A stretch of DNA of 64,000 bases, from the NCBI GenBank assembly GCA_028829895.1, contig CM054177.1:73541163-73605162 (forward strand), given 5' to 3'. The stretch comes from Sinotaia quadrata (taxonomy: Eukaryota > Mollusca > Gastropoda > Architaenioglossa > Viviparidae). Both the position numbers and the translations under genes were made by a program. Positions 35,861 through 47,085 of the stretch are shown here, in pieces. Below the pieces are notes generated by a model. The model was not told where the DNA came from and did no database searches. It saw only the letters and a program-made list of their open reading frames with translations. Within the stretch, counting starts at the first letter, position 1. Each line of letters begins with the position of its first letter.

Positions 35861-36840
35861 AACATCGACTCATATTCAAAAGAAATGGGCGCTGGCTTCA
35901 GCAGCTGGTTTTCGATAATGACCTAACAGGTGCCACTAAGCAACATTTTCGACGCTCTGGATCAATACGACAGTTCAGAAAAAAAGAGAAAGGGACTAAA
36001 TTTGCTTCCCTCCCCCTCCCGGCAGCAAGGGTTTTATGTCTTGATGTAGATGGGACTAAAGCAGTACCGATCGTGGATGATGATGAGACAGCAGATAATA
36101 ACTCGGCAGCAAGTTTCGTCCCTCAGACGCTAATACAGCTTACGCCGTTCACAGACTTAATAGTCTAAATGTCCTTAGAAACAAAGCTCGCTCTGGTTAG
36201 GGTTTCAAGGCCAAGTAGATACAGTCCAGCAGGGCCGTTATGATCAGAATCTGGAAGGAAGTGGCAAGGCGCCATATTAAAGAATACAGAAAGTATAATT
36301 GTAAAGATTGAAACTACTTTGTCTCTTGCTTGTAAGTGAGCGTTAAGTGTTGAAAATATATCACAGCTAATCGAAACCCCGGTTATACATTATGGACGTA
36401 ACAAGAACTGAAACACGAACAAAATATTGTTGAATTGAAAACAAGTAAAAAGTATGTAAATGTACGTTCTTTATACGTTTGAAAGAAGAAAGCTAAGAAG
36501 TCCCCCCCCCCGCTCCACAACTCACCACAAGTTCGTTTGGTCAAGCAACTAAAGAACTAACTACCCTCCCCCCTTCCCTTAATTCCAGTTCATCGCATTA
36601 TGCTTCATTTTAACTGTTCAGACGGGGTTTGAAACGCTGCTTCATCCAGTCTTATGCTGGTTAAAGTAAACACAATCGCTTTTATCATCGTACATGGAGA
36701 CTTATTTTTCGCAATACGTTTATTGGTTTTCTGTGTTTGCATTCAATTACTTGCGTCATGATTGACTGACTGTTGACTTATTTCTAGATTTTACTTTTAA
36801 AGAAAAAAACAAAAGTTCACGAGTTTATTCTATCAAAGAA
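35861..36840. other. Unique DNA
   Basis: A C-run (CCCCCCCCCCGCTCC) lies near 36503. No gene recognised. Confidence 0.4.
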
Positions 36841-36844
36841 CAGC

Positions 36845-37820
36845 ATTTGTAGTGTTTGTTCTTTAACAAGGTCAACAGTGGTATTTTTTTATTTTGTAAA
36901 ACAACAATAGCTTTTGTTCTTTAGAAATAGCATTTTTAATTCATGCAACATCTATAGAAAGACAGCATTTCTAATTCATGTAACATCTAAGAAATGACAG
37001 TATTTCTAAATGGAAATATAAAGGACATCACTTCTCAGTTTTGATTTTCAGAAAGAACATGTCTAGATTTTGTTCATAGAAAGAATATTTATAGTTTTCT
37101 TCTCTAAAATGGAAACGATTTCATTTTTTCTTCTATATGAGACTATTTACAGTTTTTCTTATCTAAAAAGACATATTTTTTCTAGTTTTTCGTCTGTAGA
37201 ATGAGTTATTTCTTGATATTTTACTCTAGAAAGACTGTTATTTCTTGTTTTTCATGTCTAGAAAGAACAATTTGTTCTAGTTTGTCTTCTGGAGATTGAG
37301 TTGTTGTTTTTTTCTACTCTAGTAGATCGATATTTTTGGTTTTTCTTCTCTAGAAAGATCGATATTTCTGGGTTTTCTTCTCGAGAAAGATCGATATTTC
37401 TGGTTTTTCTTCTCTAGAAAGATCGATATTTCTGGGTTTTCTTCTCTAGAAAGATCGATATTTCTGGGTTTTCTTCTCGAGAAAGATCGATATTTCTGGG
37501 TTTTCTTCTCGAGAAAGATCGATATTTCTGGGTTTTCTTCTCGAGAAAGATCGATATTTCTGGGTTTTCTTCTCTAGAAAGATCGATATTTCTGGGTTTT
37601 CTTCTCTAGAAAGATCGATATTTCTGGGTTTTCTTCTCGAGAAAGATCGATATTTCTGGGTTTTCTTCTCTAGAAAGATCGATATTTCTGGGTTTTCTTC
37701 TCGAGAAAGATCGATATTTCTGGGTTTTCTTCTCGAGAAAGATCGATATTTCTGGGTTTTCTTCTCGAGAAAGATCGATATTTCTGGGTTTTCTTCTCGA
37801 GAAAGATCAATATTTCTATT
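36845..37820. repeat. 32-bp minisatellite with an eroded left flank
   Basis: From about 37380 to 37815 nearly perfect 32-bp units (CTCGAGAAAGATCGATATTT plus CTGGGTTTTCTT) repeat about 14 times, alternating CTCGAG and CTCTAG. To the left, 36845-37380, units become progressively longer and diverged but keep CTAGAAAGA and TTTTTCTTCT. Since 32 is not a multiple of three, the minus-strand frame cycles through all three phases and stays open; this is not a gene. Confidence 0.95.
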
Positions 37821-38695
37821 TTTTCTCGAACTATTGCACATTTCGACACATCCATGCATTGATTCTTCAGCTTACAAAGTGTGAATACGTCACAACAAGT
37901 TAACGTACGTCACCACAGTAATTATTGCCATCGACTTCAGACTCTGTCACAGTGAAACAAAATTTTCAACGGTCATCTCGCACTCTATATCTTTCGCTTT
38001 TGTTATTTAGAACATCTATATTTTCGTTTTCTACAATTCGTACATAACGTGTATTCATATAGCATGTTTTGTCATCCTGGCTAACCCCACCCAAAGGAAT
38101 TGGAAGTCTTTATTTATTTATACAGACACACAAACACACTGATGAATAGAAACGGATATAAGCAGCTACAGAAGTTACAGAGATAATGACTCTAGGCATA
38201 TACAGACATAGAGACACGAAAGAGAGAGAATGGCAGGTAAACAAAGAATGAGGAAGAACACAGAAATAAACTATTTTTCAAAGGTGAACGTTTATACACT
38301 TTTGATCACCTGTTTGGAGTGACTTCCCTTATTTATAGGTTTCTCTGTTTGACCTCAGGGTTGGCCACACTTTCATTCACAGGAAGGATTAATATTTCCA
38401 ACTTCCGTCCATTCAACTTGCCTACGCTACAGTCACCTTCCTTCCCCTTATATTCTACGTGTTACCTACGCGTGTTTACCTTCTAATAGACTGGTCGGAC
38501 TTCTGATTGACCGGCGTTCCCGACACAACTAGCTTACTTCACTGACCTAGAAAAACATCCGCCCTGTCCCATTGCTGATGCAATGTACACGTCATTCGTC
38601 ATTCGTACAAGCCTTTGTTAGACTGCCTTATACATCTATTTTTAAATATCGTTTTCCACTTATTCTTTTCTATATTTAAATTTTAATATTTATAG
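37821..38695. other. Unique DNA
   Basis: No repeat. The right end (CACTTATTCTTTTCTATATT to TATAG, 38658-38695) resembles a pyrimidine-rich tract and splice acceptor. Confidence 0.35.
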
Positions 38696-38880
38696 ATGGG
38701 ATCCGGGCGAGATTTAGAGAAAATCCTTACAGTGCTTCAGTAGACTCATTTGACGTCAGAGAACACGATCTTATTTCTATGGGTTGCTTGAACTCAGAAG
38801 AGCATACATTCGAGTCTGCTAAGGATATGCGCAATGCAGGCATCTTTTCTGTTCAGATACAGGAAAGAATCTCCAGCTGA
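38696..38880 (+). CDS. Candidate terminal coding exon, unrecognised
   Basis: After an acceptor-like tract ending TTTATAG (38695) the frame (first complete codon GGG at 38698) stays open for about 60 codons to TGA at 38878-38880. The peptide is hydrophilic and balanced: GIRARFRENPYSASVDSF at the start, DMRNAGIFSVQIQERISS at the end, with a CLNSEEHTFESAK segment between. Codon use is mixed and GC content is above the flanks. A canonical AATAAA lies at 38931-38936, 51 bp after the stop, which fits a last exon. No upstream exon or homologue is recognised, and it may be a transposon relic or chance. Confidence 0.25.
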
Positions 38881-38930
38881 CACTTCTTCAAGCTTAATAT
38901 GTCGACCGATCCATGCGTTTGCTAATGTAC

Positions 38931-38936
38931 AATAAA
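38931..38936 (+). terminator. AATAAA poly(A) signal candidate
   Basis: Canonical hexamer placed 51 bp after the stop of the candidate terminal exon. The hexamer is common in AT-rich DNA, so its weight depends on the exon call. Confidence 0.25.
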
Positions 38937-39071
38937 CGCATGACAAATTTCATGAAAATCCAATTAAGCCTACAGTGCACAAAGGTTGTGAATTAATTTC
39001 GTGATCGCTGACTGCCTGAACATGACTGTGAAACTCTCAGCTCAATAACACTAGTTTCACTCTCTCTTAAA

Positions 39072-39072
<1 letters not shown>

Positions 39073-39133
<61 letters not shown>

Positions 39134-39136
39134 ACA
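39073..39136. repeat. (AC)n microsatellite
   Basis: CA run with one ATAC interruption near its right end. Confidence 0.95.
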
Positions 39137-39276
39137 AATAACAATTATCTTTTGGTCATGGTTCTTTTGCATTGTCCAATCGAAAGTTCTTTTATAAGCC
39201 TTCTTCTCCATCTGGTATTTGTTATTTGAAATCGATCTTTGTTTCCTTAAATAAAAAATATGACTGATAAGACACA

Positions 39277-39498
39277 GGCATGATAACATAGTTCATGGAA
39301 TCTACATGGACATTTACACAGGCATGATAACATAGTTCATGGAAACTACAGAAACATTTACGCAGGCATGATAACATAGTTCATGGAAACTACAGGGACA
39401 TTTACGCAGGCATGATAACATAGTTCATGGAAACTACAGGGACATTTACATAGGCATGATAACATAGTTCATGGAAACTACAGGGATATGTACGCAGG
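39277..39498. repeat. 44-bp minisatellite, five copies
   Basis: Units start at 39277, 39321, 39365, 39409 and 39453 (GGCATGATAACATAGTTCAT), with few substitutions. Confidence 0.95.
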
Positions 39499-39912
39499 AT
39501 CCAATCTAAGATGAAGAGCAAACCTCACAGAGCACGTTTCCCATTCCCGGGATACTTCAGTTACTTCACGTGTAAGCTAATGCATGTTGGCAAATTCCTC
39601 ATTCAAGGATTTTGACAAAATGATGAATGATAGTATGTCTTGGAGTTATAATTAGTTCTTCTACACTTTGGGAAACTAATATTTTTACTATTCTTCCTGA
39701 CCAGGCTAACCTTCCATTTATGTCACCCAAAAATGTACGACACGAATTCAGTAATATCAAATGTAGAAAGATGAATAATAAACAACAATATTTACAATAT
39801 TACACGCTACGAATGTCATATATTTGACAAAGTATTTTCCCCTACAAGAAATAATATTTATAAATCTTAACCACACAACTGAACGTATTTGTTCTAGCAC
39901 ATTGATTCTGCC

Positions 39913-40010
39913 CACGTTCATATCTCACGTGTCTTTTTTAGCAAATTCATAGGTGCAAACGTTCATATCTCACGTGTCTTTTCTAGCAAATTCATTGGTG
40001 CACACGTTCT
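39913..40010. repeat. 46-bp repeat, two copies and a partial third
   Basis: ACGTTCATATCTCACGTGTC starts at 39913 and 39959; a truncated third copy starts at about 40004. Each full unit carries a CACGTG E-box. Confidence 0.85.
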
Positions 40011-40444
40011 CATCTTCCTCCGTACATCGTCTAATGTACCTTTGTACCTCCAAAATACTTCAGCATTTCTAAATGTGATATGAAGTTAGACCATTTATGT
40101 ATACAACTGGTAATATTTAAAAATGAATAATAATATACTTAATATCAATACCAAACCTGATATTTGGCTTGTTATGCAAAGTTCTTAAATAAGACCTCCC
40201 CAAAAGTAAAATCAATCATTCTCCGTCAATCAGAAATAAGTAAAACTTAAGTGAATCATTTCATGATGAGAACTTTACATTTTCTGTCCTTCCTCATATT
40301 ACTCCCACTTTTATTTCTCATTGTACTTACATAATTCCACTAAGAAGAAAATTAATCCTGTGTGTGAATACACTTGAACAGCGATATCTCCCCACACGTA
40401 TATTAAACAGACAACCATGTTACAGTTAGATTTCTTGATCAACT

Positions 40445-40655
40445 ATTTACAAGTCGACAATTGTTACTAAGACACTGGCATATTTTTACTACTATGTTGC
40501 CCTATTTTTATTAGGACAATGCACTACTGTTACTACAACACTGCCCTATTGTTACTTGGACATTGTCCTATAATTGTTAGAACAGTCCCTATTGTTGCTA
40601 GGGCAGTGCCCTGTTGTTAGTAGAACAGTATCCTATTGTTACTAATGTGATGTTT
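40445..40655. repeat. ~23-bp repeat array, left part
   Basis: Diverged units of TATTGTTACTACAACACTGCCC type. The same unit family makes up the array at 41465-41860, so the two may be halves of one array. Confidence 0.85.
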
Positions 40656-41464
40656 TGCTGGGAGATGGGAAAGATGCTATATCTCCACCACCCAGGGCTG
40701 CCCGCAACTTAGACTAATCCCCAAAACATCTGCTGACTGGCCACGCGTGTTAGGAAGATGATTGATGAATAATGTAGAGTAGAAGAGTGGTAGACTTTGA
40801 AGATAGTTCGAGTCCCCAGATACATACAGGCAGGGATAGTAAGCAAATGCAGGTGGCAGATTATAACGTACAACATGTAAGTGAATCAAGATAACACTTG
40901 TAGTCTGTGTATCAACACAAAACAATATTCAACAATAAATAACGTTAGACAGCATGGTTATAAGAGTTCAACAGTTAAAATTATAGTTTATATATATAGT
41001 TCATAATCACGACCATATGGTGTCATAAGAGAATGCTCGTTTGAGTCCTATGGCACTATGATAGTTATTTGGTTCGTTCATATGAGTGAAGTATAAATGA
41101 GTTTATAAGAGAACACTGAATATTTCCGAGTGAACTCTAAAAGTAGTTTGTTTAAGTTCCAGGGAATTTGATTGTATCTTGACTGAAGTTGTACACTTGT
41201 TGACATTATAAATACATAACTTTAGGTTCAAATAACGTGTCATCTAGGGTCCCAGTAAATGCCATTAGTAGACGCACATGTGGTCCGTGGAACTGGTCCT
41301 TGGTATGTGGGTCGTTCTTTCTCTGGTGTTGCTTCATGGTGCAATACTCATCAGAGTCAACATCCAAATAAATGTTTTTGTTCTGGCATTGTTTCACAGC
41401 TCTACTCTCGTTGATCAACATCTCAGATTAGGTCTCAGATAAAATGCCGATCTGCCATAAATCA
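40656..41464. other. ~0.8 kb unique segment between two halves of a 23-bp array
   Basis: Non-repetitive DNA separating two arrays built from the same unit. It contains a minus-strand open frame (next entry) and a weak tRNA B-box-like AGTTCGAGTCCC near 40806. No clear terminal repeats or target duplications were found. Confidence 0.4.
41206..41421 (-). CDS. Unrecognised 71-residue open frame
   Basis: The minus-strand frame starts at ATG 41421-41419, just after an in-frame TAA, and ends at TAA 41208-41206. The peptide is hydrophilic (starts MLINESRAVKQCQNK, contains DVDSDEYCTMKQHQRK, ends TLFEPKVMYL) and its codons use C and G at third positions more than the AT-rich background would predict. 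There is no recognised domain, no signal peptide and no membrane segment. It lies inside the segment that interrupts the 23-bp array, so it could come from an inserted element. It could also be chance. Confidence 0.2.
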   Translation of the reverse strand: MLINESRAVKQCQNKNIYLDVDSDEYCTMKQHQRKNDPHTKDQFHGPHVRLLMAFTGTLDDTLFEPKVMYL

Positions 41465-41860
41465 TTATGCATCAACTACAACGGTGCCCTTTTGTTACTA
41501 GGACAGTGTCCTAATGTTACTACCATTGTTAATTGGGCAGTGTCCTATTGTTACTACAACACTGCTTTATTTGTTACTACAACACTGCCCTATTTGTTAC
41601 TACAACACTGCCCTATTTGTTACTACAACACTGCCCTATTTGTTACTACAACACTGCCCTATTTGTTACTAGTACAATGTACTATTGTTAGAAAAAAAAC
41701 ATCGCCCTATTTGTTACTACACAGTGTCATACTGTTGTTACTACAACACTGCCGTATTGTTACTAGTACTGTGTCCTATTGTTACTACAACATTGTCTTA
41801 TTGCTATTATACAACAGTAGTCCTATTGCCGCTAAGGCAGCTCCTATTGTTATATCGGAT
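41465..41860. repeat. 23-bp minisatellite, right part
   Basis: Core unit AACACTGCCCTATTTGTTAC plus TAC is exact at 23-bp spacing between about 41580 and 41670, with diverged units on both sides. Confidence 0.95.
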
Positions 41861-42775
41861 TACAGCCTACAGCACAAGAACAGCACCAATATTCAAAGAC
41901 AATCGTTTATATTTATACTTGAATTCCATAACAGGTGCTGATATTTTTTTTCATAATAAATGACAGAGTTTGACCTTGTTTAGTTTATTATCAAATTATG
42001 ATTTGTAGGCTGTGATATTTACAGAAATGTTGAGAAAACAACCATACATAGCGATACCGTTCATCTTTTTGTTGACGTGAAAAAGCAATTACAATCGATA
42101 CTCCTAGAGTGAATCAAGAATAAAACAATAAGTGTGAAAACAATAGTGTGCATACTTCCGGCCAGAAGTTACTAAATTAATGCTTTGAATACTTTCCATA
42201 AAAATCGTTAGTTTATATTGATAGCAAAATACCTTCTTTTCAAATCATAATTATACTTCAATTGTTTGTAAAAGTGTCAACTCCTAGTTTCAAATTACAT
42301 GAGAATACCACAGAACCGAACCTTCACCCTAAAGCATCAGCTCTCATTTGGCCTGAAGTCCATCTGAGAAATCAGAAACGTTGAAAGTAGACGTTGGAAT
42401 AAAAAAATAAAAAAATCAACGGAAACCAGCCAATCACTCCTTTGTTCATAGTGTCTCTGCTTTACTCCCACCTCCACCTCACCCCCATCCTTCTCTTTAC
42501 CCCTTAACCATCTGACACGTTTTGCCTGCTGTCTCAGACGCGAAGCAGAAGTGGGAAAGTCGTTCATGATGTTGATCAGTGGATATTTTCCCCCTCCACG
42601 CTGAGGAGTGTAGTAGCCTTTCACATCATTACTCCTTGGAAGATTACAACATAGAACGTCGGCCCAGCTGGGACCCGCTCATGTTGCACTCATGACTAGG
42701 CGACTAACGTGTCCTCTGACTGTAAGGCAGGCAATCTTTCACAGCTTGAGTCTGGCTTGGAAATCCATTCTCTTC

Positions 42776-42779
<4 letters not shown>
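41861..42779. other. Unique DNA
   Basis: No supported feature. A minus-strand open frame at 42624-42337 is not recognised. Confidence 0.4.

Positions 42780-42851
<72 letters not shown>
42780..42851. repeat. (AC)n microsatellite
   Basis: Pure CA run of about 72 bp. Confidence 0.95.
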
Positions 42852-42852
<1 letters not shown>

Positions 42853-44114
42853 TTCTTGCAAAATATACCTCTGTGACGAAAGCAGCACAGAGAACAGCCT
42901 CTTAGTTATTTTGTTCCATACACATGTGAGCAGTTTAGAAAAGTGTATTGATTACGATAATGTACGTCCAGCCAAAACTACCACACCCATCTTTCATGTA
43001 AGTGGTGAAAGAGGTCATTGCTTATAATTATCAAAGAGATGACAGGATTGGCCAGTCAGTCCGTTGATCAACTGATAACTGCTGAGATGTTCTCTGTCTC
43101 TCAAGCTTACAGCGCTTACTATAGTATAAACCAACCCATATGTGTTATGTCTTGACGTAAGCTCGTTTCAGTGTCAGCAAATTGAGAGCGTCTCGAAAAC
43201 TAGAGACATCCGAGAATGAACATTATCTCCATTTTGTTGAAATGTATATATTATTCTTATGCATACATTTGTTAGCTACTCCGTACATAGATAAATAAAT
43301 TTTACAGCGAAACAAAGAAATACTTCAAACAAGTTTCACCTGAGATGGGGAGGGGCGTACATTATTGTCAAAGAGAACAAATCTGCAAAGGTGATTATAA
43401 TCTTGTCGCCTGTATTTACTGTTGATTATTGCCAAATGTTCATTGACAGCAATGGCACTTCAAGCCCGATATACAACTGATTTCACGCTGTTCATTGACA
43501 GCAATGGCACTTCAAGCCAGATATACAACTACTTTGACTTTGTCCTTTAATAGGAATGAAACTTCATATCAGATGTACAAATATAGTACGACAATAAAAC
43601 GATTACAATAAGACTTTGTTGTGACTGTTATACAACTTTTATACAACTATTATACGACTGTAATGAGTAACATCAAAATATCGAATTACCAAAAAAAGGA
43701 AGCAGAAAGAATTAATAACAGCAAAACATTATTCGTTATTTCTAAACTCGTAAAAGTCAGTCACATACAAATAAAGCCTACAGTGTAAGTTACACAGTAC
43801 TAATTCAAGATAGACAAGAAAGTTAACGTCATCAAATGTTATAGAAATAGTCATAGTAGAGTAATTTTGTCCTGACAAAGACGAGCGAATGACTTAGCAA
43901 ATGAAACATCAGCAGGTACAGAATACAATTATTTAAATGTTGCCTGCGAGTTCATTATTGTACATCACATCATACCGATGAGACACACTGCGAGTAATAG
44001 TCTTAGAATATTCCAAAAGTCCTATAAATAGAAACATTCACAAAATTACCTTTCTTAATAGTACGAATCAGTGACCTCTGTTAACAAGCAGCGCGCCCAA
44101 CACAGACTATTATT
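42852..44114. other. Unique DNA with one 52-bp duplication
   Basis: GTTCATTGACAGCAATGGCA occurs at 43438 and 43490 (two copies of a 52-bp unit, ending in ATATACAACT). Otherwise no repeat or gene is recognised. Confidence 0.5.
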
Positions 44115-44602
44115 TGAACCTGACAAAAAGGTGCACAGAGGAGCAAGCCTGACGGGACAAAAAGGTACACAGAGGAGCAAGCCTGACAGGACAAAAAGAT
44201 ACACAGAGGAGCAAGCCTGACGGGACAAAAAGGTACACAGAGGAGCAAGCCTGACGGGACAAAAAGATACACAGAGGAGCAAGCCTGACGGGACAAAAAG
44301 ATACACAGAGGAGCAAGCCTGACGGGACAAAAAGGTACACAGAGGAGCAAGCCTGACGGGACAAAAAGGTACACAGAGGAGCAAGCCTGACGGGACAAAA
44401 AGATACACAGAGGAGCAAGCCTGACGGGACAAAAAGATACACAGAGGAGCAAGCCTGACGGGACAAAAAGGTACACAGAGGAGCAAGCCTGACGGGACAA
44501 AAAGATACACAGAGGAGCAAGCCTGACGGGACAAAAAGGTACACAGAGGAGCAAGCCTGACGGGACAAAAAGATACACAGAGGAGCAAACCTGACGGGAT
44601 AT
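44115..44602. repeat. 34-bp minisatellite, 14 copies, two variants
   Basis: Unit GACGGGACAAAAAGGTACAC plus AGAGGAGCAAGCCT, 34 bp, very homogeneous. The main variation is GGTAC versus GATAC; from copy 2 the order is G A G A A G G A A G A G A, and copy 1 has GGTGC. All three minus-strand frames are open (up to 186 codons) because 34 is not a multiple of three and the unit has no stop in any phase. The hydrophobic repeat peptide is not credible as a gene. Confidence 0.95.
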
Positions 44603-45221
44603 ATTCAGACAGCAATAATAAATGAAAAGATCCGACTAGGTATACATAGTGATAATATATTACTGTTACCTTTGAGACAGAAACTAATTAACGTGCTACC
44701 TTTCCTGGGTTTCGTTGCTGTCGATTACTATATGACGTAAAAATAGCAAACGCATACCTATTCTAGAAGATATTTAACTTCTGATTACATGAAAATAGTG
44801 AAGAGAAACATTTGTCAGTATTGCTGATTCTAAAATGTTAATTGTATGCTTCCGTGCTCATTTGCTGTTGCCAATGTTTAATCGGATGAACGCAAACCTT
44901 CGCTTAAAAATGTAAGAATACTCTTTAAATTTAAGCATGAAACGATATCGATAAAGATGGCTAGTTAAAGTTCACCTAGTGACCTTTAGCCCATATCTCT
45001 TGAATGTGTGCAACACCAATGCTTCTATTGATCTAGCCATAACGGTTACTCACTAGACGCTTCATCGGCTTATCCACGTGTACATTTCCATCTATCGGGG
45101 GTTGGGGTGGAGATGTGACCTTGACACCTTAGTGTAGACCCGAACAATCATTAGTATGTTTGCTGCACAACTGCTCTAACTGTAAAATATATGTACGCAC
45201 ATGTAAACATTTCCAAGCCAG
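44603..45221. other. Unique DNA with a nuclear-receptor half-site
   Basis: TGACCTTGA (45116-45124) is the complement of TCAAGGTCA, an ERR/SF-1 type extended half-site. Otherwise no supported feature. Confidence 0.35.
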
Positions 45222-45815
45222 AATATATTGTACGTCACGATGAGTCTAAGCATTCAATGTAGAAAAATGTATATTGTACGTAACGATGAGTCTAAGTATT
45301 CAATGTAGAAAAATGTATATTGTACGTCACGATGAGTCTAAGCATTCAATGTAGAAAAATGTATATTGCACGTAACGATGAGTCTAAGCATTCAATGTAG
45401 AAAAATGTATATTGTACGTCACGATGAGTCTAAGCATTCAATGTAGAAAAATGTATATTGTACGTCACGATGAGTCTAAGCATTCAATGTAGAAAAATGT
45501 ATATTGTACGTCACGATGAGTCTAAGCATTCAATGTAGAAAAATGTATATTGTACGTCACGATGAGTCTAAGCATTCAATGTAGAAAAATGTATATTGTA
45601 CGTCACGATGAGTCTAAGCATTCAATGTAGAAAAATGTATATTGTACGTCACGATGAGTCTAAGCATTCAATGTAGAAAAATGTATATTGCACGTCACGA
45701 TGAGTCTAAGTATTCAATGTAGAAAAATGTATATTGCACGTCACGATGAGTCTAAGTATTCAATATGGAAAAAAATATCTTTCACGTCACAATGAGTCTA
45801 AGCATTCAATGTAGT
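45222..45815. repeat. 46-bp minisatellite, ~13 copies
   Basis: Unit ATGTATATTGTACGTCACGA plus TGAGTCTAAGCATTCAATGT, exactly 46 bp (for example 45241, 45287). Small substitutions (GTCAC/GTAAC, GCATT/GTATT) distinguish copies, and the last two copies are diverged. Most units contain TACGTCA, a CRE half-site type. Confidence 0.95.
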
Positions 45816-46079
45816 AAAGAAACATTTTTCTCCATTCCAGAATAAAAAGGACCACTATCTCTACTCATCCACAATCCTCTATACGAGAGGTTCCCTAATA
45901 TAAAACACACATCACGTTCAAATATTTTTTTCTCAAGACAAACCCGAGTGTACAACGAATGAGAGTAGTAAAGATTGTATTCCCTTACGACAACATAAGT
46001 TCAAGGGCGATTATTAATTGCCTAATCATTCTGAACACGTTCGCGTCAGACAGCTGAGCTAATACACGATTCATGGCGC

Positions 46080-46190
46080 CAACACACATCGTGACAGGTG
46101 AATGAATGCAAATCCTCAAGGCGCTCAATATGACTGCCCGTAACGTTGGTTACGTCAGGACAAAGGTCAAAGGTCGTGAGGACAACGTAT
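46080..46190 (+). promoter_or_regulatory. Cluster of transcription-factor motifs
   Basis: Within 75 bp: an octamer ATGCAAAT (46106-46113) and a DR1 nuclear-receptor element AGGTCAAAGGTCG (46164-46176, HNF4/RXR type). A TACGTCA half-CRE lies just before the DR1. The block is GC-richer than its surroundings. Motif inference only. Confidence 0.25.
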
Positions 46191-47003
46191 TATCACTATC
46201 TAACCATTTAGTTTTGAAATAGAAACGTGTCTTATGCTGAGTGATAGCAAAAAATATTTTGAACATTTCAAAAATCACGATGAATGCAAGAAATGTTCAT
46301 GTGAACCAAAGACTCATCAATCTTTGAGATTCTACTGATACCCTTTACATTACTGAAGTCAAAGGAACGGAATCAAATACACACAATAATGAGGTGTGAA
46401 ATATACTCTGCAAGACAATCCACCAGTTTCTGGAGAGAGTATTGTGTATTAGGCAAGGAGAACACGGACACGTATAGTTTAAAATGTAGTGCTAAAGCTA
46501 AGAACATTAAAGGGAGATCACTATGCAAAACTCGCTTTCAAAGAAATGTCAACTGCAGCAATCTCTCGAGAATAAAGAAAGCATGATTTGCATCTTTACT
46601 GATTAATTTTCAGGATGAAAGAAAATGTTACTGGAGAACCTAGAAGGAGAGAAAGGAACAAAATAATGATGAAAAAAGAGGAAGATAGATATTCTTTCCT
46701 GCAACTCCCAAAGTAACTATTTCTTTTCAAGGGGTGAATAATGTCTATTTAGTTCTAAGTGGGGAATAATTTTTATTTAATTTCAATCAAGCCGCGTTTC
46801 CCTATTAATTGTTGTCAGCCTTCTGATGTATCTTAGTAAGTATATGCCGGTGGACAGTTGTAATGTATAGGGATGATGGGTAGAAGGCTTGAAAATCTGG
46901 AAGGAAATCCGAAGAAAGAACTCCATTATATGGTGTAAAAGGTAGTTCAGAGGTTGTCAGGTCCAGTCTCAAGTCACTCATATACTGTTACTATTTACTG
47001 CTT

Positions 47004-47085
47004 TGGTGGGGGTGGGGGGAGTGCCCCCAGGTTATGCAGATTTCGTATGGGAAAGGGGGCTGTACAAGAAGGGGGGAGTGGGACG
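47004..47085 (+). other. G-rich tract
   Basis: Several G runs (GGTGGGGGTGGGGGGAGTG, GGGAAAGGGGG, AAGGGGGGAGTGGG) within about 80 bp on the plus strand. The first is followed by CCCCC, so a small hairpin or a quadruplex is possible. Confidence 0.5.

Noticed and set aside
37446..37859. 137-codon repeat protein on the minus strand
   Set aside because: Explained by a 32-bp unit that has no stop in any minus-strand phase.
40775..40825. tRNA or tRNA-derived SINE (AAGAGTGGTAGAC and AGTTCGAGTCCC resemble A and B boxes)
   Set aside because: No cloverleaf can be drawn, spacing is only roughly right and no second copy was found; similar single B-box-like matches near 38.8 and 41.0 kb also lack A boxes.
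46389..46586. 65-codon plus-strand frame
   Set aside because: Starts with ATG and looks balanced, but no splice, poly(A) or family evidence; left as unsupported.
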